Both the position numbers and the translations under genes were made by a program. From assembly GCF_000346465.2 (NCBI RefSeq), contig NC_034011.1, positions 4,988,440 through 5,052,439 on the forward strand: a DNA stretch of 64,000 nucleotides, given 5' to 3'. Shown here in pieces: positions 51,581 to 63,600 of the stretch (its first letter is position 1; each line of letters starts with the position of its first letter). Origin of the DNA: Prunus persica. Taxonomy: Eukaryota; Streptophyta; Magnoliopsida; Rosales; Rosaceae. The notes beneath the pieces are model-generated. The model did not search any database. It saw only the letters and a program-made list of their open reading frames with translations, and was not told the origin of the DNA.

Positions 51581-52132
51581 TCATGTTCTGGAAGCCTCTG
51601 AAGGAAGAGGACGACTCCTCTTAAGCTTAGCCATAAGCCTCTCGTGGTCTCCCAAAATTCTTTCATTGGAGACCTGCAGCATGTCTAGCCTTCTCAGTGT
51701 ATCAACGGAGCACGAACTCACCAGTTTCAACAAGGCATTATTCTCTCCTTTAAGTTTCTCAACCTCCTGTTGAGACTCATGAAGCATCCTTTGAAGAGAC
51801 GAATTTTCAGTTGTTAGCTTCTGAACCTCGTTCGCTCTAGCACGCAAACGATCAGCCATGTTAGAAACAGAAGCAGCACTCTGAATGCTAGAAGCCATTG
51901 AGTCATCAATAGCCTCTTCCTCAGACCTCCCTGTTAACAGCATTTCATCCATTGGAGTAATGAAATTCCTAGCTACTATGACAGCAGTAGCATCATTCAT
52001 CATCACAGAATCATTAACTGTGAGATGACGATTTTGGGATACAAAGGAGGGACGCCAAACTTTGGCATCACTGGTTGTTGTGGGAGCATCATTTAAATTG
52101 AAATAATTTGGGCTGGAAGAAGAGGAAGCCAT
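51581..52132 (-). CDS. antisense coiled-coil ORF inside the LTR retrotransposon
   Basis: An intact 183-residue ORF on the strand opposite to the element. The start context is AAAATGGCT, good for plants, and a TATA-like 'cttatagata' lies about 110 bp upstream (near 52240). The N-terminus is Ser/Asn-rich (MASSSSSPNYFNLNDAPTTT); the middle has KVWRPSFVSQNRHLTVNDSV. From about residue 85 there is a long heptad coiled coil (ADRLRARANEVQKLTTENSS, LQRMLHESQQEVEKLKGENN), and it ends with basic MAKLKRSRPLPSEASRT. It matches no gag, protease, integrase or RT motif. I think related antisense ORFs occur in other plant retroelements, but I cannot confirm that here. It may be a captured host gene or an element-encoded accessory protein. 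Confidence 0.6.
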   Translation of the reverse strand: MASSSSSPNYFNLNDAPTTTSDAKVWRPSFVSQNRHLTVNDSVMMNDATAVIVARNFITPMDEMLLTGRSEEEAIDDSMASSIQSAASVSNMADRLRARANEVQKLTTENSSLQRMLHESQQEVEKLKGENNALLKLVSSCSVDTLRRLDMLQVSNERILGDHERLMAKLKRSRPLPSEASRT

Positions 52133-54545
52133 TTTAAGAACGTTTCGAAGAAAGTCTTAGAAAAACTAAAGTTTCAGAAAATGAAGGAAGTTGGGTTGAA
52201 ACGCAGTTGCTCCAATCAAGTTTTGCAAAGGCAATATCTATAAGAGGAAATATGGCTACAGTTTCCAGGATCCCAATATTATCTCAGATCCCCATATTCT
52301 CCTTTTCTTTTCCAGATTCCAAAACTTCACGCGGCCTTCATTAATGTTTGTCGGCACTTTCGGCGTTTCCAAGTATTATTTTCGTCAAAGCCGATCTTGC
52401 TTTGCGGATTTCACGGAGCTACTTTTTCAAAAGTGCCCCAAGAATCTGACAATTTTCCTATGGTTAATTTGAAATTCACCGGTTCTACCTATTCCTCTTA
52501 TTTGTGTATAAATGTGTTACTGACGAAATTTTCTTTGTAGAAGACATCCAGTTTTCTCCATACCTAGTGATGCGATATCTACTTATTTTTCTTATCAGTG
52601 AGCACTCAATATGCCCGAGAAGCAAGACTATCTCTGATCATCCATTCAGGAAGTGAGACTATCCCTGATCATGTTTCCGCTACATCAGGAAACTGTGAAG
52701 GCGATCTTATGCTCTAATCTCCGGAAGTCCTTCTAGACTAGGAGAAATGACAGCTTATTGTCTGCTCCCACTAGCTTCCTTCCCTGATTGCTTACCTTAT
52801 CTTGCAATCAATATCACAATTTTTTTTGCATTTTTTCTCTTTTTGTAACTCTCTGTTCATAAGAGATTTTATTTCTTTAGAATGAACATCTGAAGAAAGA
52901 ATCCATGAAGTGATCCTAACTCTGAGAGTTATTTGTTTTTGATAGAGAAAAGAGTTGTGATTTTGCTCTTGCAGGATATAACTAGATCATCAAGCGCTAC
53001 ATTATATTTACTGGGCCGATACAAGCTTGAATGATACTTGAGAAAAGTTTCTCCCACCTAAGGATGTAAGCAATATTTGTGTTATTTTATGCTTATATAC
53101 TTGTTTGATATTTTATCTTGAAAAGGTAACCAAATGGGGAGATAAGTCTGTTCCAAAAGAATGGCTTGTATGTATCCATGAATTATTAACGCAAATTTTA
53201 CAGATTGCAAGTTGGATACATTGATAATACACTGCACAGATTAAAGTCCCATAAGAACAGAATATGGGTATAGCAGTGATCAATATGATGCACGTCTGTT
53301 GCGTAGCAAATGATATGGATTGAAGTCCCAAAAGGACAATCCTTTAACATGTCAATATTGATATTGTACACGCCTAATGCAATGCGTAGCAAATTATATG
53401 GGTTAAAGTCCCATAATATGGGTTAAAGTCCCATAAATTAATTGACATGTATGTATTAATCTGTGGCATGCCTGCAGCATGACAGATATATGGGTTCTAA
53501 ATGTTCCAACTCCCTAAATGGAGATTTTCCACGCCCTATGTAAAATAACGCTCCATTGGAGGTTATAATCCACATTCTCACATAATAAAAGCCCCCTGAA
53601 GTGGCTTGGGTACCCAAAAGCAAAGAAATGCTTATAATTGATGCATGCACATGCAAATGAGAATGGTGGGATCATGAATTGATGAATGACAATTTTTGGT
53701 TTTGGAGTAGCTACTCAAATCATCAATGGGCTGTGTTGATTGGAACCACGTTCAATTATTAAATGTCGACAATATCATTGGCCAAAATGGAATGAGGTAA
53801 TTCCATTATAGATGAGAATGAGCGTGAAAGAACAAACCCACAGTACGAACCCCAAAAGATGTTAATACTGAAAGTTATACTTGGGTGTTCGGAATAAAAG
53901 GGAATATACCTACTTTGTATGACACAATGTTTCTGGCAGAAACAAGGAATGTTGGGTTTTCTCCATATTTACAGATTCAATTGTGCCTCCTTATTGCACA
54001 TTTACGGAGACCAACATGTTATCTTTAAGGGTTATTAAATGCACGGAGCATATTGCCAGAAGCGATTCCCTAAAGATGTATAAATAGCTGGGTAAAAGCT
54101 ATATAATGTGTCATAAAGTTTAATCTCTTTAAACAAAATCCTTGAAAGGATTGAAATTGCATGAAGCAAGTCCCTAAAGGACATGTGCCTGAAGCACAAA
54201 ATCTGTACTCAATACTAATGTGCATAAATTGCCTCAGTGAGTACATTGATTATAATATGTTTGCAACACATTAAAGCTTCTGAAGAGTTTAAGAAATATT
54301 TTTCTCGACCTAACGATCGAGCATTGTGCCAAATGAGATTTTTTGCTTATACTAAGAAAGTATTGAAGCACTTTTTTGAGGATTATCCGTTGGACACTTT
54401 AAGGATTTTCCGGAAGTATACTGGACCAGATAGAGCTCAACTCCATCACCACCACTTTGGGATGATACTATGAAAATTTTTATGGTCGCTTACTGGAAAA
54501 AAGCTAGTCATGAAGTTTTCAGGGGGAGATATTCATCAACGGGAG

Positions 54546-54842
54546 CGTGGTTTTAATAAAGACCTTCGTACACTGTACTCTTTTTCCTTCATCCAGGTTT
54601 TTATCCCACTGGGTTTTTCCTGGTAAGGTTTTAACGAGGCAGTGTCGCTCAAGATTGACTCACAGAAGCAGTGTCAACTATGATATTAATAAAGATGATC
54701 AACAGTATGGCTTAAAGATATTTTGCCAAGCATTAGGGGGAGCGTGCTGTCAATAAAGACCTTTACACACTGTACTCTTTTTCCTTTGTCCAGGTTTTTA
54801 TCCCATTGAATTTTTCCTGGCAAGGTTTTAACGAGGCATATT
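54546..54842 (+). repeat. tandem duplication of the Copia 3'-terminal block
   Basis: Two copies about 195 bp apart of '(g)tactctttttccttc(a/g)tccaggtttttatcccattg...tttttcctggcaaggttttaacgaggca'. One copy normally precedes the polypurine tract in plant Copia elements. Confidence 0.75.
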
Positions 54843-54871
54843 CCATACCATTTGTGGTCTCCAAGGGGGAG

Positions 54872-55120
54872 TGTTGTAAAGTCAAAGATGGATCCCAAAA
54901 TGGTAGACCCCACTACCTAATTGATTGAAGAACATCATAATGAAAGTATTGTGGAAGTGGAATCCATGTCATTGCATATTCACAGAAAGCCAACAGACTT
55001 TGCATATAAGCGGGCTTCCTCCTTTGTTGTAATAGACAGAGAAAACATTCAATGAAAAGATCAGGCTTCTATGCCTTTTCTCCATCTCAATTCTCTCCAT
55101 AATCTCTTTAGTTTACAACA
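54872..55120 (+). repeat. 3' LTR
   Basis: 249 bp. Differences from the 5' LTR by eye: TAATG/TAAAG, GACCT/GACCC, CAGGA/CAGAA and CTTAC/CTTCC. Confidence 0.92.
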
Positions 55121-55202
55121 AAGAACTATATGAAATGAAATTTTCCATGAATAGAGGAGGAAGTGGAGCCAACTGATTACCAAAAACACAGCAGCATGTC
55201 TT

Positions 55203-55372
55203 GCCTCCTTAAAATTGAGGAGTACATAATCACAATAAATGAGATTTTGACACTTATTAAATTCAAAAAGATAAAAGGATTAAAGTAATTCAAAAGGAAA
55301 AAAATTTAAAAAAATTTAAAAAATGTCAAAATTCCATTTGTTACTGTGAAGAGGAGCTCCTCAATTTTAAGG
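55203..55372. mobile_element. small inverted-repeat MITE
   Basis: Left 'ccttaaaattgaggagtaca...gagattttgaca' and right (inverted) 'ccttaaaattgaggagctcc...ggaattttgaca' match over about 45 bp around an A-rich centre. It sits about 80 bp from the retrotransposon's right end. Confidence 0.6.
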
Positions 55373-57480
55373 AACCAAACTTTTTCCATTGAGTGAATGG
55401 CTGGATGTTCATGACGAACTAGAATTCCTAAAGGGCCCGTTTGCAGAAGCGGATGACCGGAGGGACATGAGGGGTCATGTGACCACATGACGGCCGAAAA
55501 TTTGGATGTGGAGGTCCTCATGCAACCCGATAGTTGGCTAGTGTGCGACCCCAAGACGCACACCAATTGCTCGATGAAAGGCCTGATATCGCGGCCGTTT
55601 GGATGAGCCACTTAGACAATGAATTTGGGCCTTCATGGGATTTATAAATCTATATAGACTGAGTAACCTATTTGGCAAGACCGAAGAATGAAATTCTGAT
55701 ATTACATGGAATTTTAAGATAGGAAGTAACTCATGTTTAGAGGTTATTTCGAAATTCTCCCTTGCGACCGAATGAAGAAAGCTTTGCTCCTAGGAGGTTT
55801 GTGTCATTGCCTAATAATGGTTTGCTATCAATCAATTAGGCTAATCGGGTAGAGAGTCAAATGTCAACAAATCAACGCATACAGTCCAATTAGCTGGCAA
55901 AATTTTCCAGTTGCTGACCTTTTTGGGGTCTGAGACTCATGGGTCAAAGTCTTTCGTGGAAACATAATGCTAGCTAGCACCTAATTCAAGTTCCAGTTTT
56001 ATTGTTTTCTAATTGTTTGTAAACTTCCAGTTCATTCTTTCCTTATTTGATTGTTTTCTCATCAGGCCCAGCATTTATACAGTCCAAATTCCAATCAATA
56101 AGCATAAAAATTTAAAAAAAGCATAAGAAAAAGTTCCAAAATTTATTTTAAAACAAATAAGTTGTCACTCAATTTGCTGCACTAAGTGATTAAATTTAAA
56201 AAGAGTTTGATGACCGACCAAAAAGAAAAAGGGTTTGATGACTCTAGTACTTATTTTCTTCCTTTATTTTTTCCCTAACAAAATAAATTTGTATTTCCAT
56301 TAAACACGTCAAATTTTAAATAGAAGTATATATACCACACTATAATTTCTCGAAGGCAGGTGTTTAGTTGCCATTAGTGTCATTAAGGTAAATTCAAAAA
56401 AGCTTTAGGCTCAAATAGGCTCTAATACCATGTTAAAATAAAATTTATTTGTTGATGATTTATTCTCTAAATAGAGAGGATTTATACAACAATATAAACT
56501 ATCTAGATCTAAGTTAGAAAAAACTACCATGAATCTACTGCCCAAAATCTACATTTACTCCTTAGAATCAACTCTATTAATTACAGCAGATTTCTTGTCT
56601 CTTTAGTATTTAGTCAAGATTTTATGCTTCATCTAGCAATGAGCATAAAAAAAAAATCCAAAACTTTTGTATATCAAGTGATGTAACAATTTCCTATGGT
56701 TTTTTTTAAAAAAAAATCTTTGTTCGTTAAGAACCTCATTGTTTTTTTAAGCGATTAAATTTTAAAAGAGTTTGATGACCGACCAAAAAAGTAAAAACAA
56801 GAGATTGATGACATTAGTATTCATATATATATATATATATATATAAAGGGTACTAACAAAAAGGCTGATGCAGTAGAAAGAGACTGCTTTTGCTTCAATA
56901 TGGATTTCTCTTTATTGGCTCATAGCTTTTTTTATCTTTTTTCTTTTTACTTTGGGAGGAAAGAAACCCTACGATCCTAGGTGCCAAGCGGGGGAAGGAG
57001 AGGGTCAAAACCAGTGTGCTAATCCCGCATTGGCTTTCTTGGCTCATAACTTTAACAATCAACACATTAGGACAACAATCAACACATTAGGACATTAAGT
57101 CTTGTGCAAGAATTTAGTTCCTTATTTTGTTTAAGAGGATTGCTTTCCTGGTTTTCAAGTTTACTTGTTTCAGACGCTTTCTTCTTATTTCCCAAGTTAA
57201 AAGTTGCTTTTATAGAAAGAGGCTTGTTGTGAATTTGTGATGCAGAAGACCACAATTGGCTCTGTTCTTGTTATTGCTTTCACTTTTGTCAAAAGATCCA
57301 TTTTTACCAAACCCCTTTTGTGTGAATCTGTTGGCTTTTTCTTATTTGTTGGGGGTGTTGTCGATAAACCCAAAGCAGGAGGCCAAATAACTCACACAGA
57401 TTTCAGAACATTTGTCTTGGGTTTCTCAGTCACTTTCAGCTTGTACCGTTTGGCATATAAACCCCATTGAAGGGCAGGAG
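55373..57480. other. gene-free, AT-rich DNA
   Basis: A GC-richer patch at about 55430-55610 ('gaccggagggacatgagggg...', '...atatcgcggccgtttgg') looks like a repeat-element piece without motifs. (TA)n at about 56824-56845. The open frame at 57237-57470 shows no known domain. Confidence 0.4.
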
Positions 57481-57706
57481 CCCTCAACAGCACCTCAAAT
57501 TGTGACATTTTATTTATTGTAAAATCCAATTCACATCTCTGGATCTCTCTCTCTCTCTCTCTCTGAGTGTCTGTGACTCATCTTTTTAATTATATTTTTA
57601 TTGGATAAACTCTTTCTTTAATGCCAAGATTCTCTCTTCTCCAACTGATTCTTCATCCTTTGTCAACCCATCTTCTTCTCTCGTGATCAGCCCATCACCA
57701 TGGTTT

Positions 57707-57762
<56 letters not shown>

Positions 57763-58310
57763 TGTAGTAAAAACTTTGATTGGCGTGCAGTCTTTTTCTT
57801 TAATTTGTACTTATAATATGAGCAAAGAAAGGCCCCTTGTGTTTAAATTTGTGATCTTTCAATCGAAGTTTACAACTTTGGCAATCATAGTATTATGTTT
57901 CAGTCAAGCTGGATGAATTAAATTCCTAGTAATATTTGTCATCTAATTTTTCATTCGAGCACTGTTTTTTTATTGGTGGGTATGTTTTAGTTGCACCAAC
58001 TTAATGCACCAATTAAGTTGCATGTATGTTTTAGAATTAGTGGTGGTTTGATTAATTAGTGGCAACTTAAAACTTGTGGCAGTCTCTAGTGCATTTGATG
58101 CTTGGATCATTGGTGAGGCTTGTGACAGCACTGATAGCTCGGCCGGCAGCCACCATCACAACCTTGCTCTACCACAGTGATCTTCTCCCTCGAAATTTCG
58201 ACTCAGAGCGATTACGTCGATTGGTTCGACATGAGTACCTTCTTGTTCAAGAAAATTGCCTTTTTAGTTCTCTCATCAACGTTTTGAGATGCTTTTGGTA
58301 GCACCTCATT
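57481..58310 (+). other. TC-rich leader-like region, possible orphan 5' end of a gene
   Basis: (TC) runs at about 57545-57563 and 57709-57755 flank a pyrimidine-rich stretch that ends 'cccatcaccATGgtttgc' at 57701. This looks like a 5' leader with an ATG directly at a GT donor. No following exon could be recognised; the frame at 58074-58301 (MWQSLVHLMLGSLVRLVTAL) has no known motif. Probably a truncated gene start or chance. Confidence 0.25.
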
Positions 58311-61300
58311 TGGGTTGGCCAATGTGATCGGGGTTTTTTGTATGCATAAAAATAGGGTATTGGGATCGAATGTAGAGACAAGCAACATATAGTGTTGAAT
58401 TTACTTTTGAAGAATTGCAATGGTAACCCGGGAATTTTCCCTTGCGATAAATGCTCATTTTGCTTGGTTGACCCTCATTCCATACCATTTTTATAGTCGT
58501 TCGATATGTGATCTTGTTGGTGTAGGCTTTCCACTAACCCTCTAGGGCATCAATCAAGGCATCATTAAACAATAACAAAGTTTGCCATGATTCACTTTTA
58601 AGCTAACAAATCAATGGCCCGAAATTGGATCAAATTTGGGCCGTCCCAATAAATTTAATGTCAATGGCCTACCTTAAGAGCTCGTTTAGAGTACGAAATT
58701 GGATTGGATAAGAGGTACTTACATTTAAAGTATGGTGAATTAAGAAATAAAGAAATTTTGTTTAATTTGAATGTAGAAAATGGAATACTCCTGGAAAAAA
58801 AAAACTTATCCCATATAGCCCCCACAAAATGATAGAATTAATATCAACACCTTATAACTTATCCCTTCTAATCTCCTCAAAATAAAAAATCATGCTCCTC
58901 TGCCTTCAGTTCCTCGTCCAACATACTTGAGCCCAATGGGCTGGCATGTTGGTGGAATATATGACTAGTGATCCTATGAAATACTGAAAAATAGTTGAAA
59001 AGAAATAAACATAAATGGCAAAGAAATAAAGATACATATGACTAAAGTAAAAAATAGGGTACAATAATAAGCAGAAAAACAAAAGAACGAAATGGGCTGG
59101 CCCTCAGGTCTGATGGGCCCAAAACTAAGCCCAACTATCCCATTATTGGTTCCCATAACATTGGGTTGCAGACTTGTTTGGTGATTAAAAAAAATCAATA
59201 TTATTATACATATTGAAGATTTAAGCATATTCAATAACAAAAATTAATCAATTGAGAGACAAAAGATGCATATTATAATTATAATATGTTCTGTTTCTTT
59301 TTATATAAGTGATATTGTGGGGCACAAAACCCTTAAATATAAGTAGGCCGCTTGTAACTACTTGAACTACAACATTCTTGCATATTATATTTCAATTTGA
59401 GTAATCGCAGCTTATTTTTCATGAGCCGGCACAAATTTTCTAACATATATAAAGATGCAATTTCTACTTCATTTTGTGGCTACATATGGAACCCAACTCA
59501 ACTCCAAATGGAGTGAAAACATCAAAAAAACAAGACAAGCCTTTTCAAGAATGAAGAATGCCCTTAAGGAACAATCCCCATCATTAGAAAAAAAAAAAAA
59601 AAAAAAAACTTACATGTAATGGGGATATGACTATTTTGCTATTCTCGGCCAATAATACAATGACACGTAAAAATTATCACATATGTCATTGCGTTATTGA
59701 CCAGTACGTTACATGAGAGTTTACTTTTACCTGAGTTATAAGTCATTTACATATAACTGTTTATTTTAATCCCTAATTATGACAGAAAATGATATTCATC
59801 TACACAAGTAGGTAATTAACTAAAGAAGAAAGTGAGTGATGAGGACATGGCCGATGTGGATTGAATTGTCCCATTGCTCCATTAAAACTTGTTGTGGTCA
59901 TCATTCCCTACATGCCACGTGGCTATATCCATCCATATAATTAAATTATACTAGCTTCTCTGCACGCGCTTCTGCGTTTGTGAGAGGCTTTTTTTTTTAA
60001 AATTTAAATTTATTTTAGAATTAAAAAAGATAATGGATAGTTGTGTTCCATAAAAATAGGATCCATTATCTGAATTTTCTTTTAATTTTAATTTTTTTAA
60101 TATGAAAAATTGTGAATTTACCATATTATCCTCATTTAATTAATAATTTTAATTCTTAATGTTTGCATTAACCAAGGATATTTTCTGGTATTTTGAATGT
60201 TTCACCATTCTCTGCCTTTTGCTTTATATATATAGATTAAATGCTCATTGTCATCAATATATAATTCAAGACAACGATAGTGTCTTTTGGTGCTAGGCCA
60301 ATCATACGAGCCAAAATCTGACGTGGCATAAGCAGCATTAGCTGAAGTCGAAGTGCCAACAGTGCTGGGAACTACAAGTTGATAGATTGCGTGCAAGAAA
60401 CCCAACGACTTATTTTCCAAGCTGCTTTTCAAAGGGTGTCAAAAAGTGTGATAGCAAAACCCTAACCAGCTCATTTACGTTTCTATGCCTGCCAGCTGCT
60501 ATTTCTGAGAATCAATCAGTGTTTTCTTTCTATCGGCAACAATCACAACAACCAATTCACTGCCAGCTGCTCTTGGGTTTTATGTTTTGGTTAAGTAAGA
60601 GCTTACTAGAGAAAAGCTACGTTCTTTCTATATTCCTAAATACAAAATCATTCGACTTTTACTATAAAAAAATCATTAATTATAGAGAAATGCTATTGTC
60701 AGTTGTTCGTTATAACGAACTAAAAGACGTTGATCATTGTAGACCTTGCGATGGTGACCAGTCAAAGCAATTTCAACTTATGAATATTGAATGTATGGAA
60801 CTGAATTCATGTTCGAATGTGCCAACGGTCAATGTTGTGTTTTATTCCACGACTTTGTGTTTTATATAATTAGAACAATAATAATAGTTTATTAACCTTT
60901 GTATAATCATATCATCTTTCGCCCTGCAAATTAGGTTTAAATTGACCAGTGTAGGTTGTTGATACTCAAAAAGTATTTTTTGTTTCTAGGTCTTTATGGT
61001 CTTGGGAGTATTTCTTAATATTATATACAAACTTCCTCAAGTGTTGAGGAGGAAAGTGAAAATTATACATAATCAAATAAAAAACATTAATCTATCAAGA
61101 TTTATGTAGACAAATAAGGTCTACGGGTCTAGCTTAGCGGAAAAGGGCCTTAATTTGCAGACAAAAAATCTCAAGTTCAAATCTCTATTGCTCATTATAT
61201 TCTACCTAATTTATATATGAATTTTTCCTCAGAAGTCGCATGTAATTGAGGTAATTGAGCATGTTTTTACCACAATGATTCGGCATCATTTTGACGACTT

Positions 61301-63600
61301 TTTGTAACCCTAAAGTCCTGGTTTATCCCTTGCCATTATTCTTTGTACATTAATCATGCTCAAAACCAAAGTTGTTACCTTTTTTCCAACTAAAAGATGA
61401 AACAACTACCGCTTGCCTTCCTTTTTATTAACTTTTCTTTTTTGGTCGACAAGATTCACTTTTTTTTTTCTTTCTAGAAAGACCAACCATTTCTTTTCAA
61501 TCCATTGATACCATGTAATGTTCTCAAAACTCCTAATTCCAATTATACATTCAAACAAGAATTCAACTTAATCAACAACATAAATCTTACGTGGATAGAA
61601 ATAAATTAATTAATTAAATAAAGATATTTACGAGCTAGATGCTCGGATTGATTTTAAGTTGGATGTCTACGAACATATTTACTCATGTGTAAAGCTCAAT
61701 TAAATAATTTTCGTATTAAAATTGAAATTTTCACACGTAAGAAGACGTGTGAGTATGCAAAATAAAATAATGAAATAGATTATAAATTAATAATATTTAT
61801 ATTTAAGTAACAGATAATATGCTGACATGTCACTGTGCCAGCAGGGATATGTTGCAGACAGCTGTGCCCTAGCAAGCTTGACCACTTTTCCACCGGGTCA
61901 CAAGGCTTCTGGACTCGCTTTCGCTTCCATCACGCAACATCCTGGTAGTGACAAATGGATGCTTAAGAAGGACGCAGACTATATGGCCAAAGCTTATATA
62001 ATATACAATGGAATTTTGCTTTCTTTTATTCTTAGTTTGAAAATAATGAAAAGCAAATGTGGGAGGGAAAGGTGGTTTTGGGTAAGTCTTTGATTTTATT
62101 TTCTTGTAGTTTAAAATATGTTTTAATTCCATTAGGTTTCCTTTGTTAATTTTATGTTTCCTAGTTGAGTTAGGGTTTGGTGCCCTACATAAAGGGCCTA
62201 TTTAATTAGAATTGTATTTTTCAGCTTTTTTTCCGTATTAGTAATTGAAATTTTGAGCGTATACTCGATATAAAGGATTTCGGTTTATCATTTTATTGGA
62301 TTTAACGTCTATCAATTTTTTTATTCATGCTTTCCGCTGATACGCATGAGATACAAAATTATAAGGTACGTAATGAACAAATACTTGTAAAACATCAACA
62401 AACCACATATAGTGCTCAAAGTTGAATATATATTTTTTTTTTCTATTTGTGCAACAATGGTTTACATATTTAAGATTGTTCCATTATTGCTCCATTCTAT
62501 AGTGAGCCAGTCGTGGTTCGAACTTCAAAGTAACTTTTTTCTTTTTCTTTTCCTGCACATAATTCGGTGGAATTTTAGTATGGTTCTCTTTTGGGTGACT
62601 AAAGATGCTCTTGAAGAGGCAAACTTTAACTTGTACATAGCACAATGGTCAACCACACTATTCCAATTGTGGTGAATAACTATCTTATTGTGCAAAAGAC
62701 ACCCACAAGTTAGTTTTATCTGAGCAATGACAATATTTAGCTTCTCCTATATTCTAATTTAAAGGAGAAATACTTACTTTCCTACTTCGGTTTCACTGTC
62801 TTTCTCTTTCAATCTCTCTCTTTATGTTACCAATCACATGAGATAGAAGGAAAGATCCGTTATACCGGAGCAACAAAATTCTAAAAGAAAAGGACAATGA
62901 CACCGAAACAAGGAAGTTCCTCTCCAACTGGAGGGTAAGTGAGTGAACTTACCCCTTTCACCAAAAACCAGAAAAACCGCCAACTTGAGTTTTGAGGTTT
63001 AGGTATATCTGTCCATACATGGTGCCTTGATTAGGTGTTAAACCTTATTATTTGGCTGCTGCATACCTTTTAATATGTGCCAGATATACTTGAAGAATTC
63101 CTTGCAGGCCCGTTAAGCCAGGGACAGCTAATTACGGGCTGCTACCCATTTTTGTCTTCTTATCTCATAAATTTAGGAACATATTTAACCTAATCAAGTT
63201 GATTGCCTGCCTCTTTCCCCAAATCTGGTCTTTACCCTAAAACTAATTTTAATTTTTGTATAATTAAGTTAACAATAATTATTTGTTAACTTAATTAAGA
63301 AGGATTAATAGTAAAAAAGAAATCGAAGAAAATATATTTAATAAAAAAATTTGGGACCAAATCTATCCCGTAATAAAACGCTAAATTCTCGACGCTTTGG
63401 TTGCCTGCGATTGGATTTACATTTACCGCCCGCTTCAAAACCCTAACCAATAGGCCCAAACAAAAAGAGAAAAAATTTAAACTTATATTCCAAAAATACC
63501 CTTCATATGTTAGTTATCCTCAACACGCAAACCAGGTAATTTTCGCTCTTTTAGTAGCGACTTTCGTAAAAAGAGCGCGATAATTATATTTTTAGCGGGA
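58311..63600. other. gene-poor AT-rich DNA with repeat fragments
   Basis: No gene can be supported. Poly-A runs occur at about 59588-59608. A SINE-like copy lies at 61123-61205. LTR-like wording appears at about 62150-62300 ('gagttagggtttggtgccctacataaagggcc'). The 160-codon open frame at 60387-60869 and the minus frame at 60202-60432 show no recognisable protein motifs. Confidence 0.45.
61123..61205 (+). repeat. SINE-like copy
   Basis: 'ggtctagcttagcggaaaag' (box A-like) and 'ctcaagttcaaatctctatt' (box B-like) at the spacing seen in the other copies. The tail is lost. Confidence 0.4.

Larger units (their letters stand above)
48722..55120 (+). mobile_element. non-autonomous Copia-type LTR retrotransposon (6.4 kb), young
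   Basis: Two 249-bp LTRs (48722-48970 and 54872-55120) start TGTTGTAA and end TTTACAACA. They differ at four positions by eye (about 98.4% identical). The target duplication AAGAA is perfect (48717-48721, 55121-55125). Directly after the 5' LTR, CGTTATCAGCACGA is the likely primer-binding site. Before the 3' LTR is a purine tract, AAGGGGGAG. The 'tgtactctttttcctt...ggttttaacgaggca' block typical of plant Copia 3' ends occurs twice (about 54570-54650 and 54765-54840). I find no integrase, reverse transcriptase or RNase H motifs, so it must borrow proteins. It lies upstream of the lectin kinase gene. Confidence 0.9.

Noticed and set aside
60387..60869. 160-codon plus-strand frame
   Set aside because: AT-rich, no recognisable motif, weak codon pattern, no flanking exons.
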